Source: Dehalococcoidia bacterium UBA2158 (lineage in GTDB: Bacteria; Chloroflexota; Dehalococcoidia; Lucifugimonadales; UBA3495). Taken from it: 64,000 nucleotides of DNA. The notes under the pieces were generated by a model. It saw only the letters and a list, made by a program, of their open reading frames with translations, did no database searches and was not told where the DNA came from. The stretch spans positions 74,994 to 138,993 of the forward strand of contig DCWQ01000029.1 of assembly GCA_002328185.1 (NCBI GenBank), read 5' to 3'. How positions within the stretch are numbered: the stretch's first letter is position 1; every line of letters begins with the position of its first letter. Made by a program: the position numbers and the translations under genes. Positions 1 through 8,456 of the stretch are shown here, piece after piece.

Positions 1-842
1 TGGAGGTGAACTCGGGGGTCTATTGCTTCCAAGGCGAGTGGTTATGGGAGAACCTGGGTCGGGTGACCGTCGGCAGTGGCCCCGAGCGCTATCTAACGGA
101 CCTGGCGGCCATCGCCGCAGACCAGGGCGCCAACGTCGCCGCCTTGCCTTCAAACGACCCTGATGAAGCCTTGGGAATCAATAACCGGGTGGAATTGGCC
201 AACCTGGAGAATATTCAGCGCCGGCGCATCCGCGAGCATTGGATGTTGGAGGGCGTGACGATTACCGACCCGGCGTCGGTGATGATCGACGCCGGGGTGA
301 CCATCGGTCAGGATACCGTGGTGCTGCCGAACACCATACTTCTAGGAAGCACGTCCATTGGGTCCGGCTGCGAGATTGGCCCCGGCTCGGTGGTCAAAGA
401 CTCGTCTGTGGGCGACGACTGCCGGGTCACATCGTCGGCGCTGGAGGATGCGGTCATGGAGGCCGGAGTAGACATCGGCCCATTCAGCCATCTGCGGCCG
501 GGAGCCTATCTGGAGTCTGGTGTGCACATCGGGAATTACGTAGAGGTGAAGGAGAGCCGGTTTGCCGCCGGGGCTGTCATGGGACACTTCGGCTACATCG
601 GCGATGCGTCCATCGGCGCCAACGTCAACGTGGGTGCTGGCACAGTTACCTGTAACTACGACGGTAAGGTCAAACGCCGTTCGGTGGTGGAGAAAGACGC
701 CTTCATCGGTTGTGATACCATGCTCGTGGCGCCGGTCACCGTGGGAGCCGGGGCGGTTACCGGGGCGGGCGCAGTCGTCACAAAGGACGTCCCGCAGGCT
801 AGACTAGCCGTTGGCGTTCCTGCTAAGATAATAGATAGATGA
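1..842 (+). CDS. glmU: GlmU, C-terminal part (bifunctional UDP-GlcNAc pyrophosphorylase / GlcN-1-P acetyltransferase), cut by window edge
   Basis: The reading frame is open to the left edge, so the N-terminal part of the uridyltransferase domain lies outside the window. The first visible residues match the end of that domain (EVNSGVYCF). They are followed by a left-handed beta-helix of hexapeptide repeats, the acetyltransferase half that makes GlcNAc-1-phosphate for peptidoglycan and cell-surface precursors. Family landmarks are the LRPGAYL segment, HIGNYVEVKES, GHFGYIGDA with the expected catalytic His, and VGAGTVTCNYDG. About 280 residues are visible, against a usual total near 450. It is a cytoplasmic enzyme. 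The GTG at position 6 is internal and is not the real start. Confidence 0.95.
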   Translation, partial: EVNSGVYCFQGEWLWENLGRVTVGSGPERYLTDLAAIAADQGANVAALPSNDPDEALGINNRVELANLENIQRRRIREHWMLEGVTITDPASVMIDAGVTIGQDTVVLPNTILLGSTSIGSGCEIGPGSVVKDSSVGDDCRVTSSALEDAVMEAGVDIGPFSHLRPGAYLESGVHIGNYVEVKESRFAAGAVMGHFGYIGDASIGANVNVGAGTVTCNYDGKVKRRSVVEKDAFIGCDTMLVAPVTVGAGAVTGAGAVVTKDVPQARLAVGVPAKIIDR

Positions 843-930
843 ATGGTCCCAACTGACCTCCTGACGACTCTTCCCACAGGCGTAAGTACCGAAACGGCAT
901 AGACGTGGGTTGACCAGGGGGACGGGGTGT

Positions 931-2127
931 TTGGATACAGATTATTTACCGCAAATCATAGTTTTTATCGTCTTCGTTCTCTTGTTCTCATACCTGAGCA
1001 TGATTCGCTCGGGTGGGTCTGCTGGGCCCACCGTCAGAGATGAGAACCCCTCGGTCCTCTCCGATTCGCTCCTCTTCTGGCTGAAAGCGGCCTGTTTCTT
1101 CGCGGTTGTCCTCTCCGGTGTAGCCTTGATTCAAAGCGCTGTGACCACAGACTGGTGGCTGGTCGCGTTCATGGCTGCCGGGCTATTGGCCGGGTTGTTC
1201 TTGATCGATCGGGCAGCGGATGTCGTTGACAAGCGCCTTTCTGCACTATCCCGTCCGTGGAACAAGACGGCGTCGGCCAACGGCGGTTCGCCGTCGGCGG
1301 CAAACGGCCACGCGAGCAATGGAAACGGGAACGATCATGGACTCTCCGAGGACGAGCTTGAAGAACCGGCCATCACTGAAGAAGAATTGACCAGCCTCGA
1401 TGACCGGGACCGTGAGATGCTCCGATCCATCATCCGTCTCGACGCCACCACCGTCAGAGAGGTCATGGTCCCCCGGTTAGATATGGCCGCTGTGGAGGCC
1501 GACTCTCCCCTGGAAGTCGTCGCCGAGACGATGGTCAGCCGAGGTCACAGCCGTCTTCCTGTGTATGAAGAAACCATCGACAAGATCCTCGGTATTGTCC
1601 ATGCTCGTGATGTCATGGGTTCGTTGGCCAAGTCAGGGAAGTCACAGGACTCGCTGCGCACCCTGGTCCGCGAGGCGTTCATCATTCCCGAGGGCAAGCG
1701 GGTCGACGACCTGTTGGAAGAACTGCAGGAGCGCCGCACCCAGATAGCCATCGTGGTGGATGAATACGGCGGCACCGAGGGCCTGGTCACCATGGAAGAC
1801 CTGCTTGAGGAGATCGTCGGCGAGATCGAGGACGAGTTCTCCCGCTCCCGGGACGCCCAAGTGATCCGCCAACCCGATGGAACAATGCTAGTAGACGCCG
1901 GAGTGACTACAGAGCACGTGGAAGAGCTGTTCGGGACCACCATCGACAGCACCGAGGTCGACACGGTGGGCGGCTACGTCTACCACAGCCTAGGCCGGAT
2001 ACCTCAAACCGGAGACATCTTGGAAACAGACCATTTGCACATCGAGGTGGTATCGATGCTAGGTCGCCGTCTCCGCAAACTACGCATCCACCGCATAGAC
2101 CAAGGGGCCGCCGAACCAAGCCTGTAA
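931..2127 (+). CDS. CorC/HlyC-type membrane protein with paired CBS domains
   Basis: The N-terminal third holds about three hydrophobic segments (PQIIVFIVFVLLFSYLSM and two around residues 45-90), then an acidic, Asn/Gly-rich linker. Next come two CBS domains (from VREVMVPRLDM through IVVDEYGGTEGLVTMEDLLEE) and a C-terminal CorC/HlyC transporter-associated domain (from DGTMLVDAGV to RRLRKLRI). The family is linked to divalent cation efflux or tolerance at the inner membrane, with nucleotide sensing by the CBS pair; the substrate cannot be read from sequence. The membrane part is shorter and more divergent than a classical DUF21 domain. TTG 931 was chosen over TTG 910 because an AGGGGG motif sits nine bases upstream. 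A strong terminator follows. Confidence 0.85.
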   Translation: MDTDYLPQIIVFIVFVLLFSYLSMIRSGGSAGPTVRDENPSVLSDSLLFWLKAACFFAVVLSGVALIQSAVTTDWWLVAFMAAGLLAGLFLIDRAADVVDKRLSALSRPWNKTASANGGSPSAANGHASNGNGNDHGLSEDELEEPAITEEELTSLDDRDREMLRSIIRLDATTVREVMVPRLDMAAVEADSPLEVVAETMVSRGHSRLPVYEETIDKILGIVHARDVMGSLAKSGKSQDSLRTLVREAFIIPEGKRVDDLLEELQERRTQIAIVVDEYGGTEGLVTMEDLLEEIVGEIEDEFSRSRDAQVIRQPDGTMLVDAGVTTEHVEELFGTTIDSTEVDTVGGYVYHSLGRIPQTGDILETDHLHIEVVSMLGRRLRKLRIHRIDQGAAEPSL

Positions 2128-2145
2128 ATGACCAGCCATGAAACG

Positions 2146-2178
2146 AAAAGAGACGCCAATAACCGGCGTCTCTTTTTT
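2146..2178 (+). terminator. Rho-independent terminator after the CBS-domain gene
   Basis: A 9-bp perfect stem (AGAGACGCC / GGCGTCTCT, 2149-2157 with 2165-2173) with a 7-base loop runs into a T tract. It lies about 20 bases after the stop codon of the CBS-domain protein. Confidence 0.9.
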
Positions 2179-2199
2179 GTTGCAAAAGCCCCCTAACTG

Positions 2200-2232
2200 C
2201 CATTCCGAGAAGCGACGCGACGAGGAATTCTA
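2200..2232. repeat. GTCATTCC-family intergenic repeat, partial copy
   Basis: CATTCCGAG, then a GCGAC-rich core and GACGAGGAATTC, resemble the arms of the better preserved element at 8241-8365. It sits between converging genes and encodes nothing recognisable. It is probably one arm of a dispersed palindromic repeat. Confidence 0.45.
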
Positions 2233-2372
2233 TTGCCATTGGGCAAACCAAGCCGCGGCCTGGCAAACCGGCGGTCCGCAAGAGGGTAACGGGAGGGAAA
2301 GTGACCCCTCGCTACACTTGGGGTGACAGCGAGGGGTCTAGTTGGTCTTAACGATGTACTGATAGCTGACAG

Positions 2373-3170
2373 CTACCGAAGTGCTATCAAAACCCCGGAT
2401 ACCACCAACCGGTGGTCATAGACGAACCGTGGCACCGAAGAAACCAGCTTGATGTCCGCCTCCGGTGTCGCATCCAAGCTCAAGTCGTCTTGGTGGACCA
2501 CCTGTGTGGCCGTCGCCCGATAGAGGAACTGATTCGCGCCGTTGTCGGTGATGATAAAGACATCCTCTCCGCTGCGTAGTTTCTCCGGCACCTTTTGCAG
2601 GTTGAAGAAGACTGATCCTTCGCGACTGATGGGGCTCTCGGTATGCCCAAAGAACCAAGAGGTCCCCTGCTCACCGGCGTCAGCCGATTCAGGGATGTGT
2701 CCCACAGTATTGTCCGGGCTCTCATAGGCCCGGCTGTCGCCCAAGTCCAAGATAGACAGTTCGGAGATCGCCGAATCCACGCCGATGGACGGCACCAATA
2801 TCCTGGTGGAAGGCTGAATGTCGCCGATCTTAACGCCGGCCTCGCCGATAGGGGAGAAGTCGTCGAGCAATTTCTGCTGTCTTAGAAAGGCGGGCTCGTA
2901 GCCGAATGGGTCGCCCCAGGAATCAGCCGTTACAGCCTTGCCGGGGAACAAACTGATACTGGTAGCAGCGCTACCAGTGATGGAGGTGATCGTTCGTGGC
3001 TCAAATACGGACGCCAGATCGTCCAGGTTGGACTTGGCGCTGGCTGAGTAGCTGTAGTAAGCGCCGCCCGATGCAAGCAGCAGAAAACCGAAGACTAAGA
3101 GGATGATTCCTGTGAGACTGGCGATGCGCCGCGGCAGACGCCCATGAATATAATCGAAACCAGCTTCCAT
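2373..3170 (-). CDS. Sortase-like membrane protein with Ser at the catalytic Cys position
   Basis: 265 residues. A basic N-terminus is followed by one transmembrane segment (about residues 20-40, GIILLVFGFLLLASGGAYY) and an extracytoplasmic sortase fold. The His motif is present (SWFFGHTESP, His176) and so is the C-terminal Arg motif (VYDHRLVV, Arg254). The beta-strand that normally reads L-V-[ST]-C-x-P reads LVSSVP, with codon TCG at 2436-2438, so the nucleophilic Cys is Ser245. Sortases join LPXTG-type proteins to a cell-surface nucleophile; this copy may be inactive, a binding protein or a serine variant. No sorting-signal substrate was seen next to it. The start at 3170 follows AAGGAGG at ideal spacing; the longer frame to 3203 has no ribosome-binding site. 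Confidence 0.8.
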   Translation of the reverse strand: MEAGFDYIHGRLPRRIASLTGIILLVFGFLLLASGGAYYSYSASAKSNLDDLASVFEPRTITSITGSAATSISLFPGKAVTADSWGDPFGYEPAFLRQQKLLDDFSPIGEAGVKIGDIQPSTRILVPSIGVDSAISELSILDLGDSRAYESPDNTVGHIPESADAGEQGTSWFFGHTESPISREGSVFFNLQKVPEKLRSGEDVFIITDNGANQFLYRATATQVVHQDDLSLDATPEADIKLVSSVPRFVYDHRLVVSGVLIALR

Positions 3171-3259
3171 ACCACCTCCTTCAACACTCACCGCCCAAAA
3201 CAAGTCCAGTAGGGAGAGCGCGGTATTGGGGATTGTCTAAAAAGACTAGCGTGCCCTGC

Positions 3260-3472
3260 CTAGCGTGCCCTGGGTGTATTGGCGCCGCCTGGGGAGATGG
3301 GTTCGTTCAGGTAGATATCGCCGTTGCGAATCTTGATGTTGAACCCGCACGCCGGGTTGATGCAAACCCAGGCCTTGTAATGGACCGCGGCCCCTTGACC
3401 GCCGTAGTCCGAGAGAGGGACGAGATTACCAATATCACAACTCAAGCATTTCGGCATAGACGACTCTTCCAC
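3260..3472 (-). CDS. Small zinc-ribbon-like protein
   Basis: 70 residues with CLSC near the N-terminus and CINPAC about 30 residues later, a spacing typical of a single zinc ribbon. No catalytic domain is visible. The GTG start at 3472 has GGAGGAG upstream; an internal ATG at 3457 is the alternative. It lies between the rpoD terminator and the sortase-like gene on the same strand. Function is unknown; a nucleic-acid or protein-binding role would be a guess. Confidence 0.65.
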   Translation of the reverse strand: MEESSMPKCLSCDIGNLVPLSDYGGQGAAVHYKAWVCINPACGFNIKIRNGDIYLNEPISPGGANTPRAR

Positions 3473-3554
3473 GGACTCCTCCTCCCAACTCGGAATGGCC
3501 CAAGTATACCACCGGGGTTTGTGCGAGAACTACAAGATTTAACGCGATGTTTAC

Positions 3555-3611
3555 TAAAAAAGACGAGCCCAGGCAACATAAGTATGGGATTCGTTATTAT
3601 GTTGCCTGGGC
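3555..3611 (-). terminator. Rho-independent terminator of the dnaG-rpoD operon
   Basis: A perfect 14-bp stem (GCCCAGGCAACATA, 3567-3580, with its complement 3598-3611) has a 17-base loop. On the minus strand it is followed by a TTTTTT run (3555-3560). It lies just past the rpoD stop codon. Confidence 0.92.
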
Positions 3612-3636
3612 GCATTCCCGTTCTTGACTATTAAGA

Positions 3637-5253
3637 CTACTCTAAGAAGTCTTTAAGCTTCCGAGACCGAGACGGGTGGCGTAATTTCCGTAATGCCTTC
3701 GCTTCAATCTGACGGATTCTTTCACGGGTCACACCGAACTCACGCCCGACCTCTTCCAAGGTTCGGCTTCGTCCGTCTTCAAGCCCGAACCGGAGTTCGA
3801 GCACCCGTGCCTCGCGCTCGGTCAACGTGTGCAGCACCTCGCCAACCTGCTCCTTAAGCAGCTGGAAGGATGCAGCATCCGCCGGCGCCAGCGCGTTGCG
3901 GTCTTCGATGAAGTCTCCCAGATGGGAGTCCTCTTCCTCGCCGATAGGCGTCTCCAGTGAGACGGGCTCCTGGGAAATCTTGAGGATTTCCTCAACCTTC
4001 TCGGGTCCGATATCCATGGCCAGTCCAATCTCTTCAGGGGTGGGCTCACGGCCGTATTCCTGTAGCAACCGGCGGTGTTGACGCATCAGTTTGTTGATGG
4101 TCTCAACCATGTGCACAGGGATCCGGATAGTTCGCGCCTGGTCGGCGATGGCCCGGGTGATGGCCTGTCTAATCCACCAGGTGGCGTAGGTGCTGAACTT
4201 GTAACCCTTGCGGTAGTCGAACTTCTCGACCGCACGGATCAGGCCAATGTTGCCTTCTTGAATCATGTCCAACAGGGCCATACCGCGTCCGATGTATTTC
4301 TTGGCAACGCTGACTACCAACCTCAGGTTGGCCTCGGTCAGGCGGGCCTGGGCGCGTTCAGCCTCGGCATCGATACGACGGAAGTAAGCGCGGAACAGCG
4401 GGTCAAGCTCTTGCAGGTCAGTGAAACTGTTCAACTCCGCCAGTTTGGCGTCCAACTGCTCAAGAGTTGAGTCTTGCAGGACATCGATAGCATCGGGCGG
4501 GACCAGCCAGGAACTCAAAGACAAGCCGATCACCTGTTGGTAGACGTCGTCCTGATAATCGTTCAGGTCTTCAGCCATGGCCGCGAGCAGGTCAACGGAG
4601 ACCTGGGCGTCGATGGCGTCCCTGAGTTTCTTGTGGTCCGTTATCTGGGAGACGGTCAGATTGCTGGGCAAGCCCAGTTGCTCGGATAGCGATTTGACCA
4701 AGGGCTCGGCGTTGACCATCCGCTTGAGCAGACCCGCAGCGATCTCCCACGGGCGTGCCGGGCGACCGTCCAGTCCCTCTAATTCCTCCCGAAGACCTTC
4801 AAGATGCTTGCCGCCCTCGATCTTACGGGCCAACGAGCGCTCGTCAGCGGAGGTCAGCAGGCGGACACGGCCGATTTCGCGCAGATACATGCGTACCGGG
4901 TCGTCCAAGACTTCCACAGACTCGGTCTCGGGCTCCCACTCGGGCTCTTCATCGTCGTCAGAGGAGTCGGTGGGGGAGGGAAGAGAGCTTCCTTCAGTGG
5001 CGGTGGCCGTCTCGTTGGCGTCGCCGTCTTTCTCAGCCGTTGCCGTGCCATCCCAAGCCGCGTCACCGTTGTTGTCGGTGATCGTCGCCGGCCGGGCTCC
5101 GGTCATGCCTTCGCCATCGGCACCTTCATCATCACGTCCCGCGTCCACGTTTCGGAGGATATCCAAAACGGGATTGGGAGAATCCGAATCATCTTGCCGG
5201 GATTCTAGAAAATCCTCTGGGGTCAGTTCGTTGGAGCTGTCTCTTCTGGCCAT
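3637..5253 (-). CDS. rpoD: Primary sigma-70 factor RpoD
   Basis: 538 residues. An acidic, low-complexity N-terminus (about 1-110) precedes region 1.2 (DDPVRMYLREIGRVRLL) and regions 2.1-2.4 (RLVVSVAKKYIGRGM, DMIQEGNIGLIRAVEKFDY, YKFSTYATWWIRQAITRAI). Region 3 and the region 4.2 helix-turn-helix follow (LEEVGREFGVTRERIRQIEAKALRKLRHP). The match to primary, not alternative, sigma factors is complete across the core. It directs RNA polymerase to housekeeping promoters. The start follows GAGGAGG and lies nine bases after the dnaG stop codon, so the two genes are transcribed as one unit that ends at the hairpin at 3555-3611. No rpsU gene is present, unlike the enterobacterial operon. Confidence 0.98.
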   Translation of the reverse strand: MARRDSSNELTPEDFLESRQDDSDSPNPVLDILRNVDAGRDDEGADGEGMTGARPATITDNNGDAAWDGTATAEKDGDANETATATEGSSLPSPTDSSDDDEEPEWEPETESVEVLDDPVRMYLREIGRVRLLTSADERSLARKIEGGKHLEGLREELEGLDGRPARPWEIAAGLLKRMVNAEPLVKSLSEQLGLPSNLTVSQITDHKKLRDAIDAQVSVDLLAAMAEDLNDYQDDVYQQVIGLSLSSWLVPPDAIDVLQDSTLEQLDAKLAELNSFTDLQELDPLFRAYFRRIDAEAERAQARLTEANLRLVVSVAKKYIGRGMALLDMIQEGNIGLIRAVEKFDYRKGYKFSTYATWWIRQAITRAIADQARTIRIPVHMVETINKLMRQHRRLLQEYGREPTPEEIGLAMDIGPEKVEEILKISQEPVSLETPIGEEEDSHLGDFIEDRNALAPADAASFQLLKEQVGEVLHTLTEREARVLELRFGLEDGRSRTLEEVGREFGVTRERIRQIEAKALRKLRHPSRSRKLKDFLE

Positions 5254-5262
5254 TAAGCCTCC

Positions 5263-7098
5263 TCAACCGGAGATTTCCTGGGCTTGGCCTCTCCGGAGGC
5301 CTTCATTTATCTTGATCTGTTTGTTCAACCGTAATATATCTTCGTGCTCGCCTTCCTCAAGGTCAGGAGGTGACTCGGCGAAGCGTATCACTTCTTCAGA
5401 TTTTAGGTTTTTTAGGTTGCGCTCTTCCAGGCGGGAGGCCACTTCCAAGAAAGACGCCTCGCGTCCGTTAACGTCCAATGGTATCAGCGGCTTGTCCGTT
5501 AAAGAGCCAAGTTGTGCGGTGACTTCGTCGTCACCATCCCGTTTAACAGCCGCCAATGTTTCATCTTTATCCAATCCGGAGCCGGCGTCCAGCCATCTGC
5601 TGAACAGTTCCCGGTTTTCATGCCGTTGAAAGTACTCTGGGAGCAGCCCGGCGGCCAGGTCCCTCAACTCCGGATAGTTCAAAAGTAACTGCAGGCAGTG
5701 TTCCTCCACCGGGTCGTGATCCAACTTGGCAAAGGGCGACGCTGCCGTAGCCGCGGGACGCGGCTGTTCCTGCCTCCGGGTGCGCCGGGCCACGGATGGG
5801 CGGCTCAGGGCAGCCTTCACTGTGTCGATGGGTACACTCAGATTATTCGCCAACAATTCAACGGCGTTGGCCTGCTGTATCCCGCCTTCAAGAAGGTGGA
5901 TGAACGGAGCGGCTTCAGCAACACACCTGGCCTTGCCCTCAGGTGAATCTATATCTCCCTGACTTGTTATCGCATTGATCCGGAACGTTATCGCCGGGAT
6001 CGCCGATTCCACCAGCTTCATCCAGTCAGAGGGCGAACGATGGATGACCTCGTCCGGGTCATGCCCCGGCGGCATGACAATTATTCTGGGGTCGGCGTCG
6101 ATTGTTTGCGTCGAGCCGTCGGGCCCCCGATGGCTGATCTCTTTGGTCCGGAAGTTTTCCAGTACCACGTCCAAGCTACGCAATGTAGCGTTCTGTCCGG
6201 CGGCGTCTTGGTCCAACGCCATGGTCATCTTGCCGGTCAGACGTCTGATCTCATCCACTTGGAACTCGGTCAGCGCGGTCCCCATCTGGGCAACCACGTT
6301 CTTGAACCCGGCCTGGTGGGCCGCGATGGCGTCCATGTAGCCTTCTACTATTACAGCGCCCTCTCTTCTAACGTCGGTGCGGGCCCGGTCCATTGCATAT
6401 AGGATCCGGCTCTTGTCGAACAATGCCCCTTGGGGCGAGTTCAGGTACTTCGGCTCCGAACCGTCCAGAGATCTGGCGCCAAACCCCACCAGATTTCCGT
6501 GGGCGTCACGGATGGGGAACATCAACCGGCCTCGGAACAAATCGTGGTTTACGCCATCATCTCCGGCGCGCACCACCCCGGCGCTTGCCAGTTCTTCCTG
6601 CGAGTAACCCTCTCGAATCAGATGGTTCTTGAGCGATTCTCCGTCTGATGGGCTAAGTCCTATTCCAAAGGCCTCGACCGCCTGTTTGTTCAGTCCCCGT
6701 TTCTCCAGGTACTCCCTGGCGGACGCACCTTGAACCGACGCCAGCGTTCGCTGGAAAAAGGCTCGGGTGTCTTCATTTATCTTGTGGGCAGCTTCGTTTT
6801 GGGAGCTCTGTCCCCGCTGGGGCAGCGTAACTCCAGCCTGCTGGGCCATCTGACGCAGGGCTTCGCCGAACTCCAGATTCTCCGAGCGCATCACGAAGGA
6901 TAGAACATCACCGCCGATGGCACAGGAGCCGAAGCAACGCCAGGACTGCCGGTCGGGAAACACGTGGAAAGACGGCGTCCTTTCCTGGTGGAACGGGCAG
7001 TTGGCTTTGAAGCTGCGGCCGGAGCGTTGCAGAGGCACTCGCTGCGAGATCACCTCGACGATATCCAATCGGCTTTTGACGTCGTCAACGACGGTCAT
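5263..7098 (-). CDS. dnaG: DNA primase DnaG
   Basis: 611 residues. The N-terminal zinc-binding domain has Cys34-x2-His37, then Cys55-x3-Cys59 (CPFHQERTPSF, WRCFGSCAIGGD); the last pair is one residue wider than the CxxC of E. coli primase. A catalytic core follows, with a TOPRIM domain (AVIVEGYMDAIAAHQ, then MALDQDAAGQNA). The C-terminal region, from about residue 430, would bind the replicative helicase. It makes RNA primers for DNA replication. It is first in a two-gene operon with rpoD, and the rpoD ribosome-binding site begins right at its stop codon. Confidence 0.97.
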   Translation of the reverse strand: MTVVDDVKSRLDIVEVISQRVPLQRSGRSFKANCPFHQERTPSFHVFPDRQSWRCFGSCAIGGDVLSFVMRSENLEFGEALRQMAQQAGVTLPQRGQSSQNEAAHKINEDTRAFFQRTLASVQGASAREYLEKRGLNKQAVEAFGIGLSPSDGESLKNHLIREGYSQEELASAGVVRAGDDGVNHDLFRGRLMFPIRDAHGNLVGFGARSLDGSEPKYLNSPQGALFDKSRILYAMDRARTDVRREGAVIVEGYMDAIAAHQAGFKNVVAQMGTALTEFQVDEIRRLTGKMTMALDQDAAGQNATLRSLDVVLENFRTKEISHRGPDGSTQTIDADPRIIVMPPGHDPDEVIHRSPSDWMKLVESAIPAITFRINAITSQGDIDSPEGKARCVAEAAPFIHLLEGGIQQANAVELLANNLSVPIDTVKAALSRPSVARRTRRQEQPRPAATAASPFAKLDHDPVEEHCLQLLLNYPELRDLAAGLLPEYFQRHENRELFSRWLDAGSGLDKDETLAAVKRDGDDEVTAQLGSLTDKPLIPLDVNGREASFLEVASRLEERNLKNLKSEEVIRFAESPPDLEEGEHEDILRLNKQIKINEGLRRGQAQEISG

Positions 7099-7310
7099 CG
7101 TCTGCCCTCTTCCCCAGTGAGCCTGACACCACTCGCCTGCCTGTCTGGTTCAACCAAATGCTTTGTGGCTCCACTACCCAACAACGGCTTCATTCCGACG
7201 CAACTAGGCACGCAGCGCAGAATAGCTCTATTCTATCACGGGGGTTGACATTAAGACAGGGAATCACCTTCAGCTAGCCACGGTTATGATGCGGACAGGT
7301 TGTAAGGGGT

Positions 7311-8108
7311 TCAGGCCAATTCCCGCTTGCGCTCCAGCATCGTTTCGAGCGAGTCGGTGACGATCGCGTCTAGCTTGGCAGAGACCATCAGTGCCATGTC
7401 CCGGTTGAAGTCTAAATCCCAGGCCAGCACTCGTGCGCCCCCGGTATGGAACCTTCTGTGCAGTCTGGGGTTGTACGAGTCGTTGGCCGGGTCGTACCAA
7501 TCGGCCTGGACGAAAGGGCTGAAGATGCGTGAGCGAATCGGAAACGGGTGGCGGCAGGACCAGATGTATCCCCTAGTGATTCTCGGCTCTATCTTGCGAA
7601 GTTCCCACAGCGAGATAGGGTTGAAGCTGGCCACCAGAGTGCTGTCCCACCGGGCGTGACGCCGAAGGGTTTCCGCCACCCTGTGGGCGATGAGCCTCAT
7701 CCCTTTCATGATGACTTTCATTTCTACGTTGATCAGAAAGTCCGCCGGCAGAGACTCGAACACCTCATCCAATGTCGGCGGCCGCTCGTCTTTGAAGACA
7801 GGACTGTACCAAGACCCGGCGTCCAACTCGCGGACCTGGTCTTGGGTGGAATGGTTTACCGGCCCGTGACCGGTGGAGGTACGTTCCAAGCGGCGGTCGT
7901 GGAACACCACCAGCTTTTCGTCCTTGGTCAGCCGCACGTCAAGCTCGATGCCGTCAGCGCCCAGATCAAGGGCTTTTCTGAAGGCTGGAATGGTGTTCTC
8001 AGGGGCGCTGGCGACATCGCCGCGGTGGGCGATTATCAGTGGAAACGGCTGTGATCCGGGCGGGAAATCCCAGCGTGTGACCCGTTTTGCGCTTCCGCCT
8101 TCAGCCAA
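7311..8108 (-). CDS. Glycerophosphodiester phosphodiesterase (GDPD family)
   Basis: 265 residues forming a single GDPD TIM barrel. The signature is IIAHRGDVASAPENTIPAF, then GADGIELDVRLTKD and VVFHDRRLERTSTG, with the catalytic His pair and the Glu/Asp metal ligands in place. It would hydrolyse glycerophosphodiesters to glycerol-3-phosphate and an alcohol. No signal peptide is obvious, so it is likely cytoplasmic. The TTG start at 8108 is supported by GAGG seven bases upstream. Transcription is divergent from the MFS gene at 8457. Confidence 0.9.
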   Translation of the reverse strand: MAEGGSAKRVTRWDFPPGSQPFPLIIAHRGDVASAPENTIPAFRKALDLGADGIELDVRLTKDEKLVVFHDRRLERTSTGHGPVNHSTQDQVRELDAGSWYSPVFKDERPPTLDEVFESLPADFLINVEMKVIMKGMRLIAHRVAETLRRHARWDSTLVASFNPISLWELRKIEPRITRGYIWSCRHPFPIRSRIFSPFVQADWYDPANDSYNPRLHRRFHTGGARVLAWDLDFNRDMALMVSAKLDAIVTDSLETMLERKRELA

Positions 8109-8240
8109 GTTCGGACCTCAATGCCTAGAGTGCTTCCACCATACCGAGGGCTTGAGTTGGGTGTCAATGAACGGATTCCCGTGTGAGGAGTAGAATGACT
8201 CAGGTCGGGCGGCGGGCACGAAATGGAAGCGCACCCATTT

Positions 8241-8365
8241 GTCATTCGGAGCGCAGCGAGGAATCCTGTTGCCAGGGGATTGCCGACTGCCTGTTATGCA
8301 AGGCAGTAACGCGGTAGCGGTTAGGCAAAGGAATTCCTCGTCGGCTACCGCCTCCTCGGAATGAC
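8241..8365. repeat. Palindromic intergenic repeat bounded by GTCATTC / GAATGAC
   Basis: The left arm begins GTCATTCGGAGCGCAGCGAG; the right arm is its imperfect inverse, ending in GGAATGAC. A roughly 70-base centre separates them. It occupies much of the 348-base intergenic stretch 8109-8456 between divergent genes, which otherwise shows no gene. Related arms occur near 2200, 51613, 57378 and 63641. It resembles REP/MITE-like non-coding repeats. Confidence 0.75.
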
Positions 8366-8456
8366 ACACAGGGTCGGCCTCAAATTCAAACTGGGACGCA
8401 GGAGAGTAGTTTATCTTGAATACGCAAGAGTCTGTTCAATGGAGCGCCTAGGCTGA

